DNA from: HLUCCA09 sp039822045
GTDB lineage: Bacteria; Pseudomonadota; Alphaproteobacteria; Rhodobacterales; Rhodobacteraceae
DNA: 64,000 nucleotides
Assembly: GCA_039822045.1 (NCBI GenBank)
Contig: JBCBMY010000012.1
Coordinates: forward strand, 119,518-183,517
Reading direction: 5' to 3'
Positions 43,511 through 51,075 of the stretch are shown here, in pieces. A program made the position numbers and the translations under genes. How positions within the stretch are numbered: the first letter of the stretch is position 1; every line of letters begins with the position of its first letter. The notes below the pieces were generated by a model. The model made no database searches, was not told the DNA's origin, and was given only the letters and a program-made list of their open reading frames with translations.

Positions 43511-43566
43511 CCTCCGGCAGGAGTATTTTCATCAAGGTGGTGAAGAGCTTACCCCATCATCTTGAT
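43511..43566 (+). terminator. terminator-like element downstream of nusB
   Basis: CTCC-GGCA-GGAG (43512-43523) is followed by TATTTT. Next, ATCAAGGTGGTG (43531-43542) can pair with CATCATCTTGAT (43555-43566) using two G-U pairs. The opening CCTCCGGCaGGAGTATTTT resembles a motif I recall as frequent downstream of genes in Rhodobacteraceae genomes. Likely the end of the rib operon transcript. Confidence 0.55.
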
Positions 43567-43718
43567 CCAAGTGCTCATGCATCCCGTCCCGCCGAGCGCA
43601 GGCCTCGGGCCCCGCGTGACGGCAAGCGGGATCTGCGGGCGGGCGGGCCGCAGTGCGCCAGCACGAGGTCCGTCCCTGCCCGCCCCACCCTAGGCGCAAG
43701 GGGCTCGGGGCCGCGGCA

Positions 43719-44255
43719 TCAGGCGCCCTCCCACACCTCCCGCGGCAGCCGCCAGCACTGCAGCTCGGCCGGGCCCGTGCCCAGATCCAGCACCGCATCG
43801 TAATCGTGCACGGCGCCCAGCTTGGCGGTGCCCCTCTGCGAGCGGATGTTCTCGGGCGCGATGTGGAACCAGACCAATTGATAGGACGCAAAGGCGTGGC
43901 CCAGCATCAGCGTCTTGATCGCCCGGTTCGACGCCCCGCCCCACCAGGCACGCCCCAGCATCGTGAAGCCGATGGCGATATCCGATGGCTGGTCCGGCAC
44001 ATCGTAATAGCGTGAGCACCCGGCCAGGTCTCCCCGCGCGCGGTCCTCAAAGACCAGCGTCGTTCCCGTCCCCAACAGGAACTCGAAGTAGGGCGCAAAC
44101 ACCTCGTGCCGCCACCGCTCGCGCGCCGGGTGCTGCGCCCAGAGCTCGGGCTCCCCGGCCACGGCAAACAGCGGGTCGAGATCACCGGCGGCCATCGGGC
44201 GCAAGCGAAAGGCATCGCCCGTCAACACGGGCTGGGGGTCGAAATCGGCCAACAT
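43719..44255 (-). CDS. GNAT family acetyltransferase, RimJ-like
   Basis: A 178-residue protein of the RimJ/RimL-like acetyltransferase branch: LTGDAFRLRPMAAGDLDPLF at the N-terminus, then IAIGFTMLGRAWWGGASNRAI (the acetyl-CoA loop region, with a form changed from the classical RxxGxG/A) and IAPENIRSQRGTAKLGA near the end. It may acetylate a protein N-terminus or a small amine. It stands alone on the minus strand. Confidence 0.85.
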   Translation of the reverse strand: MLADFDPQPVLTGDAFRLRPMAAGDLDPLFAVAGEPELWAQHPARERWRHEVFAPYFEFLLGTGTTLVFEDRARGDLAGCSRYYDVPDQPSDIAIGFTMLGRAWWGGASNRAIKTLMLGHAFASYQLVWFHIAPENIRSQRGTAKLGAVHDYDAVLDLGTGPAELQCWRLPREVWEGA

Positions 44256-44364
44256 GTCCCGCCCCTATCAGCCCTGCCACCCGCGGAAAAGCGCCCTTGC
44301 GGCGCCGCGCCCCCTTCCCTCCCCCGCGCGCGCCGCTACCTCTGAGCGTAAAGGAGCGTGTGCC

Positions 44365-44619
44365 ATGTCGCCCTCACCCCGATTGCCGCGCCTCGTGCGC
44401 CTCTATATCCGCCACAGCGCACTCGGCTTTCTGGCCGCCGCCGTGTTCGTGGCCCTTTTGATGTGGTTCGACGTCGCGCGCCTGCGCTACCTCGTCACCC
44501 ACACCGCCGACGGCCCGCTGGCCCTCTTTCTCTTGTGGATGTTCAACGGCATCGTCTTCAGCGGCGTCCAGTTCGGCATCGCGATCATGAGCCTGTCCGA
44601 AAACGACCGCGGGCGCTAA
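44365..44619 (+). CDS. small two-helix membrane protein
   Basis: An 84-residue protein with two predicted membrane helices (HSALGFLAAAVFVALLMWF and GPLALFLLWMFNGIVFSGV) and a short basic N-terminus. AAGGAG precedes the ATG with good spacing; the open frame continues upstream but without a start signal. Families of this size are conserved in Rhodobacterales without known function. The phosphatidylcholine synthase gene follows 80 bases later. Confidence 0.75.
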   Translation: MSPSPRLPRLVRLYIRHSALGFLAAAVFVALLMWFDVARLRYLVTHTADGPLALFLLWMFNGIVFSGVQFGIAIMSLSENDRGR

Positions 44620-44699
44620 GGGCGCCGGCTCCTGTCATCACGGCCCGTCACGCGCCGATGGCGTTTGCACCGCCCGCCCGCATCGGGCATGACAGTTTC

Positions 44700-45392
44700 A
44701 TGACACCCCATGCCCGGGCCTATTCGGTCCACCTACTCACCGCATCCGGCGCCGTCTTCGCCATGCTCGCCCTTCTCGAGGCGAGCGCGGGCGACTGGCC
44801 GATGATGTTCCTGTGGCTCGTGGTCGCCTTTGCCGTCGACGGCATCGACGGGCCGCTCGCCCGGCATTTCGGCGTGCGCGAGCATGCGCCCGAGGTCGAC
44901 GGCGCGCTCCTCGACCTGATCATCGACTATCTGACCTATGTCTTCATTCCGGCCTATGCGCTCTTTCAGTCCGGCCTCATGGGCGGGTGGACCGGTTGGG
45001 TGGCGCTCCTTGTCGTCACCTTTACCTCGGCGATCTATTTCGCCGACACCCGCATGAAAACAAAGGACAATTCGTTCTCGGGCTTCCCCGGTTGCTGGAA
45101 CATGCTGGTGCTCGTCCTCTTCGCCGTCGCCCCGCCGCCCGCGGTCTCGCTCGTGGTCGTCGTCCTCTTGGCCGTGGCGATGTTCACCGACATCAAGTTC
45201 ATCCACCCGGTGCGCACCGCCCGCTGGCGTGCGCTCTCCCTGCCGGTCGCCGTGGCCTGGACACTATTCGCCGCCTGGGCGGCCTGGGTGGAGTTCTCGC
45301 CCGACAGCTGGTCGACCTGGGGCCTCGTCGCCAGCTCGGTCTATCTCGCAACCGCCGGCGCCCTGCAACAGATCCTGCCCGAGCGGCGCTAG
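44700..45392 (+). CDS. pcs: phosphatidylcholine synthase (CDP-alcohol phosphatidyltransferase)
   Basis: A 230-residue integral membrane enzyme that condenses CDP-diacylglycerol with choline. The CDP-alcohol phosphotransferase motif is complete (DGIDGPLARHFG, then DGALLDLIIDYLTY), and SVHLLTASGAVFAMLAL plus FPGCWNMLVL are typical of Pcs rather than PgsA or PssA. About eight hydrophobic helices are seen. An in-frame ATG at 44658 would add 14 residues; neither start has a clear ribosome site, and 44700 fits the family N-terminus best. Confidence 0.9.
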   Translation: MTPHARAYSVHLLTASGAVFAMLALLEASAGDWPMMFLWLVVAFAVDGIDGPLARHFGVREHAPEVDGALLDLIIDYLTYVFIPAYALFQSGLMGGWTGWVALLVVTFTSAIYFADTRMKTKDNSFSGFPGCWNMLVLVLFAVAPPPAVSLVVVVLLAVAMFTDIKFIHPVRTARWRALSLPVAVAWTLFAAWAAWVEFSPDSWSTWGLVASSVYLATAGALQQILPERR

Positions 45393-45405
45393 GGCCAGAC
45401 CGCCG

Positions 45406-45678
45406 CTATCTCGGCTCGCCCGCCGGCAGACCCAGCCGGATCGGCCCCCGTGCCGCCTCCGGGTCGACGGGCGCGCCCTTTTGCAGGGCCTGCAGCCGCC
45501 CCTCGGCCCGCAACCTCGCCGCCACCCGGCGCACCTCCGGCATCAGATCGCGCCAGTCCTCGGACAGCGCACGCGCCGCCTCCGAGGGGCAGAACGTGCG
45601 CCCCGCCCCCCGTCGATGGGCCAGATCCAAAAGCGTCTCGGCGATGGCCCGGTCCTCGACCTCTGTCACCGCATCCAC
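45406..45678 (-). CDS. DUF3253 domain protein
   Basis: A 90-residue protein that is entirely a DUF3253 domain: TFCPSEAARALSEDWRDLM, VRRVAARLRAEGRL, then LQKGAPVDPEAARGPIRLGL. The pattern suggests a small winged-helix fold. The function is unknown. It follows the GYD-domain gene on the same strand with 19 bases between, so they may be co-transcribed. Confidence 0.85.
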   Translation of the reverse strand: MDAVTEVEDRAIAETLLDLAHRRGAGRTFCPSEAARALSEDWRDLMPEVRRVAARLRAEGRLQALQKGAPVDPEAARGPIRLGLPAGEPR

Positions 45679-45697
45679 CCGGGTCGCCGCCGCACGC

Positions 45698-46024
45698 CTA
45701 GCCCGCGGGCGGCGCGTATTGGGCGCCCTGTGCCTTCGCCATTGCCGCCTGGGCCTCGGCGGATGTCAGAAGCCGCGTCGTCGCCCCGGCGCTGAACCCG
45801 CCCGACGCGCCCACACTCATCGACAGGGCGGCCGCCGTCTCATCATCCGGCGCTTCAACGATGGCGACCACATCGTCGGCGCCAAATGCAAAATAGAGAT
45901 GGTGCAGCGTGGCGCCAAGCGATGCGGCCAACTCGCGCGCCGCCGCTTCACGGTCTACCGGCGACGCGATCATCGCCTTGATCGACGCCGACGTATAGCG
46001 CGCGGTGAACATGTAATGTGGCAT
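45698..46024 (-). CDS. GYD-domain protein
   Basis: A 108-residue protein of the GYD family, a dimeric ferredoxin-like fold of unknown function (MPHYMFTARYTSASIKAMI, LGATLHHLYFAFGADDVVAIV, then DETAAALSMSVGASGG). It lies downstream of ileS on the same strand after a strong hairpin, and upstream of the DUF3253 gene. Confidence 0.85.
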   Translation of the reverse strand: MPHYMFTARYTSASIKAMIASPVDREAAARELAASLGATLHHLYFAFGADDVVAIVEAPDDETAAALSMSVGASGGFSAGATTRLLTSAEAQAAMAKAQGAQYAPPAG

Positions 46025-46046
46025 GATTTCCCCCTCCCAGAAGTGT

Positions 46047-46077
46047 CATGGCCGGGCAAAAGTGCAGCCCGGCCATG
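46047..46077 (-). terminator. 11-bp hairpin after ileS
   Basis: CATGGCCGGGC (46047-46057) and GCCCGGCCATG (46067-46077) pair perfectly around a nine-base loop, 30 bases after the ileS stop on the minus strand. No U-run follows, so it may attenuate rather than end transcription into the GYD gene. Confidence 0.6.
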
Positions 46078-46106
46078 GAGATCGTACCACCGTGGGTCTG
46101 CTTGCC

Positions 46107-49082
46107 CTAACGTAAACTCAGCGCCGCGTCGCAGCGGAAGCAGACGCCAGGGTGGGTGTGGCGGCCGACATCGGGCAAGATCTTCCAGCAGCGCTGGCAC
46201 TTCTGGCCTTCGGCCCGGGCAAACACCACCGCCACGCCTTCGACATCGTCCAGCCGGAACGCCTCCTCGGGCGCGGGCTCGGTCGAGAGCGTCACGCCGC
46301 TCGTGATGCAAAGATCGGCAAACGCCTCCTTGTCGCCGATTAGCCCCGCGATCTCGGGCGTGACATAGACATGGGGCGCCGCCTCGAGCGACGCGCCGAT
46401 CCGGCCCGCCTGACGCTCCAGTTCCAGCGCGCCGGTCACCACGCGCCGCACCGCGCGCAGCCGGTCAACCCGCTGGAACACCTCCGGCGCACGCCATTCG
46501 TCCGGCACCGGCGGGATGTCTTGCAGGTGCACCGACGAGCCCTCGCCGGGGAACCGCTCCAGCCACACCTCTTCCATCGTGAAAACGAGGATCGGCGCAA
46601 GCCATGTTGTCAGCCGGTGGAAGAGCGCGTCGAGCACCGTGAGCGTCGCCAACCGCCGCACGCTATCGTCGGCATCGCAGTACAACGCGTCCTTTCGAAT
46701 GTCGAAATAGGTGGCCGACAGCGTCACCGTGGCAAAGGTAAAGACCGTCTGCCACACGCCCTGGAAGTCGTAGGCGGCATAGCGCGCGCGCACCTCGGCG
46801 TCGATCTCGGTCACCCGGTGCAGGATCGCCCGCTCCAGATCCGGCATCTCGGCCACCGGCACGGCGCGCTCCGGGTCGAGATCCGGCAGGCTGCCCAGGA
46901 TGAACCGCATCGTGTTGCGCAAGCGGCGATAGCTGTCAGCCACGCCCTTCAGGATCTCCGGCCCGATCCGTTGGTCGGCGGTGTAATCGGTCTGCGCCAC
47001 CCAGAGCCGCAGGATGTCCGCGCCGTACTGCTTGACGACCTCGGCCGGCACGATCGTGTTGCCGAGGGACTTCGACATCTTCATGCCCTTCTCGTCGAGC
47101 GTGAAGCCGTGGGTCAGCACGCCGCGATAGGGCGCGCGGCCCTTGGTGCCGCAGGCCTGCAGCATCGAGGAATGGAACCAGCCACGGTGCTGGTCCGTCC
47201 CCTCCAGATAGAGATCCGCCAGCCCGTCGTCCGACCCGTCCTCCCGGTCGCGCAGCACAAACGCATGGGTCGAGCCGCTGTCGAACCACACATCGAGGAT
47301 GTCGAAGATCTGCGTATAGGCGTCGGGGTCATAGTCGTTGCCGAGGAACCGCGCCTTGGCGCCCTCGGCATACCAGGCATCGGCCCCCTCTTCCTCGAAC
47401 GCCGCCACGATCCGCGCGTTCACCGTCTCATCGCGCAACAGGAACTCCGGATCGTCCGGCAGGGCGCCCTTCTTCACAAAGCAGGTCAGCGGCACGCCCC
47501 AGGCGCGCTGGCGCGACAGCACCCAGTCGGGCCGGGCCTCGATCATCGAGTGCAGACGGTTCCGCCCGGTCTTCGGTGTCCACCGCACCAATTCGTCGAT
47601 CGACGTCAGCGCCCGCGCCCGGATCGTGTCGCCAAATTCGCCCATCCCGTCGTCCAGCCGCTTGTCGATTGCGGCAAACCATTGCGGCGTGTTGCGGAAG
47701 ATCAGCGGTGCCTTCGACCGCCAGGAATGGGGATAGGAATGCTTTAGCCGCCCCCGCGCGATCAGCGCACCGACCTCCACGAGCTTGGTGATCACCGCCG
47801 TGTTGGCTTTGCCCTCCTTGCCTTTATGGTCAAAGACCACCTCGCCGGCAAAGAGCGGCAGATCAGGCCGAAACGCCCCATCTTCCAACACGTTATGCGT
47901 CATCTTTAAACCATGGCGCACGCCGAGGATATAATCGTCGGCCCCGTGGCTCGGCGCGGTGTGCACAAACCCCGTTCCCGCCTCGTCGGTCACATGGTCG
48001 CCGGGCAGCATCGGCACGTCATAGTCCCATTCGCCCTGGCCGCCCTCGATCCCGCGGAATGGATGCGCGCAGACCAGAAGGTCCAGCTCGCCCGCCGACA
48101 CGTCGGCCACCCGGCGCCACTGCCCCGCCTCCAGCCGCGCCTTGGTCAGCACCTCGTCCGCCAGCCGGTCGGCCAAGAGATACCGGTCGCCCACCTGGGC
48201 CCAGCATTCCTCCGGCGTGCCCGTCACCTCGTACAGGCCGTAGGACAGCTCGGGGTTGAACGCCACGGCGCGGTTCTGCGGGATGGTCCAGGGCGTCGTT
48301 GTCCAGATGATCACCTGCGCCCCTCGCAGATCGCTCCGCGCGCCCGTCTCGCTCACCGCCCGGATCACCGGGAACTTGGCCCAAATCGTGTGGCTCTGGT
48401 GTTCGTGATACTCGACCTCGGCCTCCGCCAGCGCCGTCTTCTCCACGACCGACCACATCACCGGCTTCGAGCCCTGATAGAGCGTCCCGTTCATCAGGAA
48501 CGTCATGAATTCCTGCGCGATCACCGCCTCGGCATGGAAATCCATCGTCAGATACGGCGCGTCCCACGCCCCGGTGATGCCCAGCCGCTTGAACTCGTCG
48601 CGCTGCACATCGACCCAACCCTCGGCAAAGGCCCGGCACTCACGGCGCAGCTCAACCAGATCCACCTCGTCCTTGTTCCTGCCCTTGGCGCGGTACTGCT
48701 CCTCGATCTTCCACTCGATCGGCAGGCCGTGACAGTCCCAGCCGGGGATGTAGCGCGCATCGCGCCCCATCATCTGCTGGCTCCGCACCACCATATCCTT
48801 CAGCACCTTGTTCAGCCCGTGGCCGATATGAAGATGCCCGTTGGCATAGGGCGGGCCGTCATGCAGCGTGAAAGGCGGGCGCGCCTGCGGATTGGCGGCC
48901 GCCTTCTCCCGCAGCCGGTCATACACCCCGATCTGCTCCCAGCGCTCCAGCCACGCAGGCTCGCGCTTGGGCAACCCTGCGCGCATCGGAAACGCGGTCC
49001 GCGGCAGGTTCAGCGTGTCTTTGTAATCGGGGGCGTCGCCCGGTGCATCTGGGTCGGTCGGGGCTGTGGTATCAGCACACAT
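46107..49082 (-). CDS. ileS: isoleucine-tRNA ligase
   Basis: A 991-residue class I aminoacyl-tRNA synthetase. The HIGH motif is H85-I86-G87-H88 in NGHLHIGHGL and the KMSKS loop is GMKMSKSLGN. The Rossmann sequence GWDCHGLPIEW, a full CP1 editing domain (WTTTPWTIPQN, GTGFVHTAPSHG), and a C-terminal zinc finger (KCQRCWK and CFRCDAAL) identify IleS of the bacterial type. The ATG at 49082 has AAAGGA eight bases upstream; an ATG at 49091 would touch that ribosome site and is less likely. Confidence 0.98.
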   Translation of the reverse strand: MCADTTAPTDPDAPGDAPDYKDTLNLPRTAFPMRAGLPKREPAWLERWEQIGVYDRLREKAAANPQARPPFTLHDGPPYANGHLHIGHGLNKVLKDMVVRSQQMMGRDARYIPGWDCHGLPIEWKIEEQYRAKGRNKDEVDLVELRRECRAFAEGWVDVQRDEFKRLGITGAWDAPYLTMDFHAEAVIAQEFMTFLMNGTLYQGSKPVMWSVVEKTALAEAEVEYHEHQSHTIWAKFPVIRAVSETGARSDLRGAQVIIWTTTPWTIPQNRAVAFNPELSYGLYEVTGTPEECWAQVGDRYLLADRLADEVLTKARLEAGQWRRVADVSAGELDLLVCAHPFRGIEGGQGEWDYDVPMLPGDHVTDEAGTGFVHTAPSHGADDYILGVRHGLKMTHNVLEDGAFRPDLPLFAGEVVFDHKGKEGKANTAVITKLVEVGALIARGRLKHSYPHSWRSKAPLIFRNTPQWFAAIDKRLDDGMGEFGDTIRARALTSIDELVRWTPKTGRNRLHSMIEARPDWVLSRQRAWGVPLTCFVKKGALPDDPEFLLRDETVNARIVAAFEEEGADAWYAEGAKARFLGNDYDPDAYTQIFDILDVWFDSGSTHAFVLRDREDGSDDGLADLYLEGTDQHRGWFHSSMLQACGTKGRAPYRGVLTHGFTLDEKGMKMSKSLGNTIVPAEVVKQYGADILRLWVAQTDYTADQRIGPEILKGVADSYRRLRNTMRFILGSLPDLDPERAVPVAEMPDLERAILHRVTEIDAEVRARYAAYDFQGVWQTVFTFATVTLSATYFDIRKDALYCDADDSVRRLATLTVLDALFHRLTTWLAPILVFTMEEVWLERFPGEGSSVHLQDIPPVPDEWRAPEVFQRVDRLRAVRRVVTGALELERQAGRIGASLEAAPHVYVTPEIAGLIGDKEAFADLCITSGVTLSTEPAPEEAFRLDDVEGVAVVFARAEGQKCQRCWKILPDVGRHTHPGVCFRCDAALSLR

Positions 49083-49322
49083 CTGGGGCATCCTTTCGGG
49101 ATCGTGACGAGGGGGTCGGCGGGGGGTCGAGCGGCGCGCATCACGCAAGCGCCTTGTCCCGGCATCCGACGGGCCCGTGCGGGCCTCAGAACGCCGGGCC
49201 GCTAATCTCGATGATGAGGCCCCGTATCGTCATGAGCGGCGGTATAGTGCGCCGTCCGGGCGCAGACAAGGCCCGTGGGGCGCGTCCACTCCGCGCTAAC
49301 GCCTCAGACCAATTAAGGGAAG

Positions 49323-49440
49323 ATGATGACACCCGAGTTCAGCGACCTCATGAGCGACGTGCCAAACGACGGTAATCGCATGATCTTCGGCGGCTTCGAT
49401 GCCATGTTTGTCCTCAAGGCCGAGTGGATCGCGGCCGCCG
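49323..49440 (+). pseudogene. 3' fragment of a second DUF1428 gene
   Basis: The plus frame from the paired ATGs at 49323 reads TPEFSDLMSDVPNDGNRMIF then GGFDAMF, clearly parallel to the C-terminus of the intact DUF1428 protein 665 bases downstream (MSPEYGDKMGDMPFDGKRMT then FGGFDAI). The N-terminal two-thirds is missing upstream, and the frame runs into the MarR gene's antisense strand. It looks like the remnant of a duplicated DUF1428 gene. The 240 bases between ileS and this remnant hold a small GC hairpin near 49169-49185 and nothing else clear. Confidence 0.65.
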
Positions 49441-49465
49441 GCTCGCCGCCGTCCCGGAGCCTCCC

Positions 49466-49921
49466 TCACCCGTTGCCGATCCCCCAAAGCGCCGGCCGAA
49501 GGCCCGGCGCCTCCCCCACCTCTTTATCGAGCGCCTCATGCTCGGCCCGCCAGACCGGCAGCGCCGCCACCAGCACGTCGCGACCCGTCTCGGTCAGGGC
49601 CAGCCGCCGGGCGCGCCGGTCCTCGGGGTCTGCCATCCCCACCACCAGCCCCCGCCGCTCCAGCGGCTTCAGCGCCGCGGTCAACGTTGTGCGGTCCATC
49701 GCAAGAAAGCGCGCGAGATCGCCCAGCTTCGGCGCCCCAGGACGGTTGAGCGCGATCATCAGCGAAAACTGCCCGTGGCTCAGCCCATAGGGCTTCAGCG
49801 CATGATCGAACCGCCGCCCAAGCGCCCGCGCCGCCCGCTGCACATGCAGGCACAGACACCTGTCCCGCACCTCATGGGTCACTCGCAGCGGAAGATCATC
49901 TCGCATTGTCACTTCAGACAT
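49466..49921 (-). CDS. MarR family transcriptional regulator
   Basis: A 151-residue winged-helix regulator. LSHGQFSLMIALNRPGAPKL, then AMDRTTLTAALKPLERRGLV is the helix-turn-helix, and DPEDRRARRLALTETGRDVL is the wing with the MarR DxRxxxxxLT signature. An N-terminal Cys-rich patch (RDRCLCLHVQRAA) might sense redox state. It is divergent from the DUF1428 gene at 49988, and the 66-base spacer has a perfect palindrome, so self-regulation plus control of the DUF1428 gene is likely. Confidence 0.92.
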   Translation of the reverse strand: MSEVTMRDDLPLRVTHEVRDRCLCLHVQRAARALGRRFDHALKPYGLSHGQFSLMIALNRPGAPKLGDLARFLAMDRTTLTAALKPLERRGLVVGMADPEDRRARRLALTETGRDVLVAALPVWRAEHEALDKEVGEAPGLRPALWGIGNG

Positions 49922-49926
49922 GATAC

Positions 49927-49938
49927 GTTGATATCAAC
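49927..49938. promoter_or_regulatory. candidate MarR operator
   Basis: GTTGATATCAAC is a perfect 12-base palindrome starting six bases upstream of the marR start codon and lying between marR and the DUF1428 gene. Operators of MarR proteins are short AT-rich palindromes of this kind, and the spacer is otherwise featureless. Confidence 0.65.
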
Positions 49939-49987
49939 TCAACACGACTCGGTCCAGTCCCAACGGCTTGAACAGGAAGGAACTCCA

Positions 49988-50365
49988 ATGCCTTACGTCG
50001 ACGTTTTTCTCGCCCCAGTCGAAATCTCAAAAAAAGCAGAGTACATCGCACACTCCGAAACGACGTGGGAGGTGTTCCGCGATCTCGGCTGCGTCTCGCA
50101 GTGGGAATGCTGGGGCGACGACGTGCCGGAGGGCGAGGTCACGTCGCTGCCCATGGCCGTCAAGCTCAAGGAGGGCGAGACTGTCGTCGCCGGTTGGTGC
50201 GTCTGGCCCGATAAGGCCACACGCGATGCCGCCTGGGCTAGGATCATGTCGCCCGAGTACGGCGACAAGATGGGCGACATGCCGTTCGACGGAAAGCGCA
50301 TGACCTTCGGCGGCTTCGACGCGATCATGACGCGCGAGGCCGCACCGGCGTCCGAGCCGGCCTAG
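49988..50365 (+). CDS. DUF1428 family protein
   Basis: A 125-residue protein covering the whole DUF1428 domain, a dimeric ferredoxin-like fold: MPYVDVFLAPVEISKKAEYI, WECWGDDVPEGEVTSLPMAV, then MPFDGKRMTFGGFDAIM. Its function is unknown; it is frequently encoded with small VOC proteins, as here. AAGGAA precedes the ATG. It is divergent from the MarR gene across a palindromic site and is followed after 31 bases by the VOC gene. A decayed paralogue lies on the other side of marR. Confidence 0.9.
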   Translation: MPYVDVFLAPVEISKKAEYIAHSETTWEVFRDLGCVSQWECWGDDVPEGEVTSLPMAVKLKEGETVVAGWCVWPDKATRDAAWARIMSPEYGDKMGDMPFDGKRMTFGGFDAIMTREAAPASEPA

Positions 50366-50396
50366 GGCTCGACCAAGCTGCAAAGGAAGCCCCCCA

Positions 50397-50879
50397 ATGC
50401 CCGAGATCATCCCGAACCTCTGGTTCGACGGGCAGGCGGAAGAGGCCGCGCGGTTCTATGCCGGCCTCTTCCCCAACAGCCAGGTTGATCACATCATGCA
50501 TGCCCCGTCTGACAAACCGGGGGCGTCTCCCGGCACCGTCCTCTACGTGGAATTCACGCTGAACGGTCAGCGCTACGGCGCCATCAATGGCGGACCGACC
50601 TTCACTCTCTCCGAAGCAATCTCACTCGTCGTGGCCTGCCAGGACCAGGCAGAGATCGACCATTACTGGGACGCGCTCGGCGCCGATGGTGGCACGCACA
50701 GCCAGTGCGGCTGGCTAAAGGACAGGTTCGGTCTCTCGTGGCAGATCCAGCCCGCGCATATGCAGCGCCTTGTGGCCGGGCCAAGTGCCGAGGGTTCGGC
50801 GCGGGCGTTTCAGGCCATGCTCGGGATGACCAAGCTCGACATCTCTGAACTCGAGGCGGCCTATGCGGGCCCCCGCTGA
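50397..50879 (+). CDS. VOC family protein, PhnB-like
   Basis: A 160-residue protein of the PhnB/3-demethylubiquinone-methyltransferase-like VOC group: PNLWFDGQAEEAARFYAGLF, then LYVEFTLNGQRYGAINGGP, then SQCGWLKDRFGLSWQIQP. Such proteins fold as a glyoxalase-like dimer; catalysis is usually unproven. AAGGAA precedes the ATG. It follows the DUF1428 gene and probably shares its MarR-controlled promoter. Its 3' side contains an 11-bp tandem repeat array. Confidence 0.9.
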   Translation: MPEIIPNLWFDGQAEEAARFYAGLFPNSQVDHIMHAPSDKPGASPGTVLYVEFTLNGQRYGAINGGPTFTLSEAISLVVACQDQAEIDHYWDALGADGGTHSQCGWLKDRFGLSWQIQPAHMQRLVAGPSAEGSARAFQAMLGMTKLDISELEAAYAGPR

Positions 50880-50975
50880 GCTGCCGGTGCGCCGGCGCCG
50901 GCCACGTCGATCGGGCGAGTCGCTCTGGCCACGACCCCGGTCAACTGGAATATTTCACCGTACGCCCGGAACACC

Positions 50976-51053
50976 CGAGTCATATGCCGACTCATATGGA
51001 ATTCATATGCGAGTCATATGCGACTCATACGAAAGTCATACGGAATTCATATG
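50976..51053. repeat. seven tandem copies of an 11-bp AT-rich repeat
   Basis: Units of 11 bases (the second is 12) follow the pattern nnAnTCATAyG: they begin at 50976, 50987, 50999, 51010, 51021, 51032 and 51043. Every unit holds a CATATG or CATACG core, and GAGTC/GACTC and GAATTC add nested symmetry. The array is followed by nine A residues (51056-51064). The AT content contrasts sharply with the flanks. It lies between convergent genes (VOC and the reductase-like gene). Confidence 0.9.
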
Positions 51054-51075
51054 CGAAAAAAAAATCTGTCAGGCC

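Noticed and set aside
50976..51053. CRISPR array
   Set aside because: The units are 11 bases without unique spacers, and no cas genes are present.
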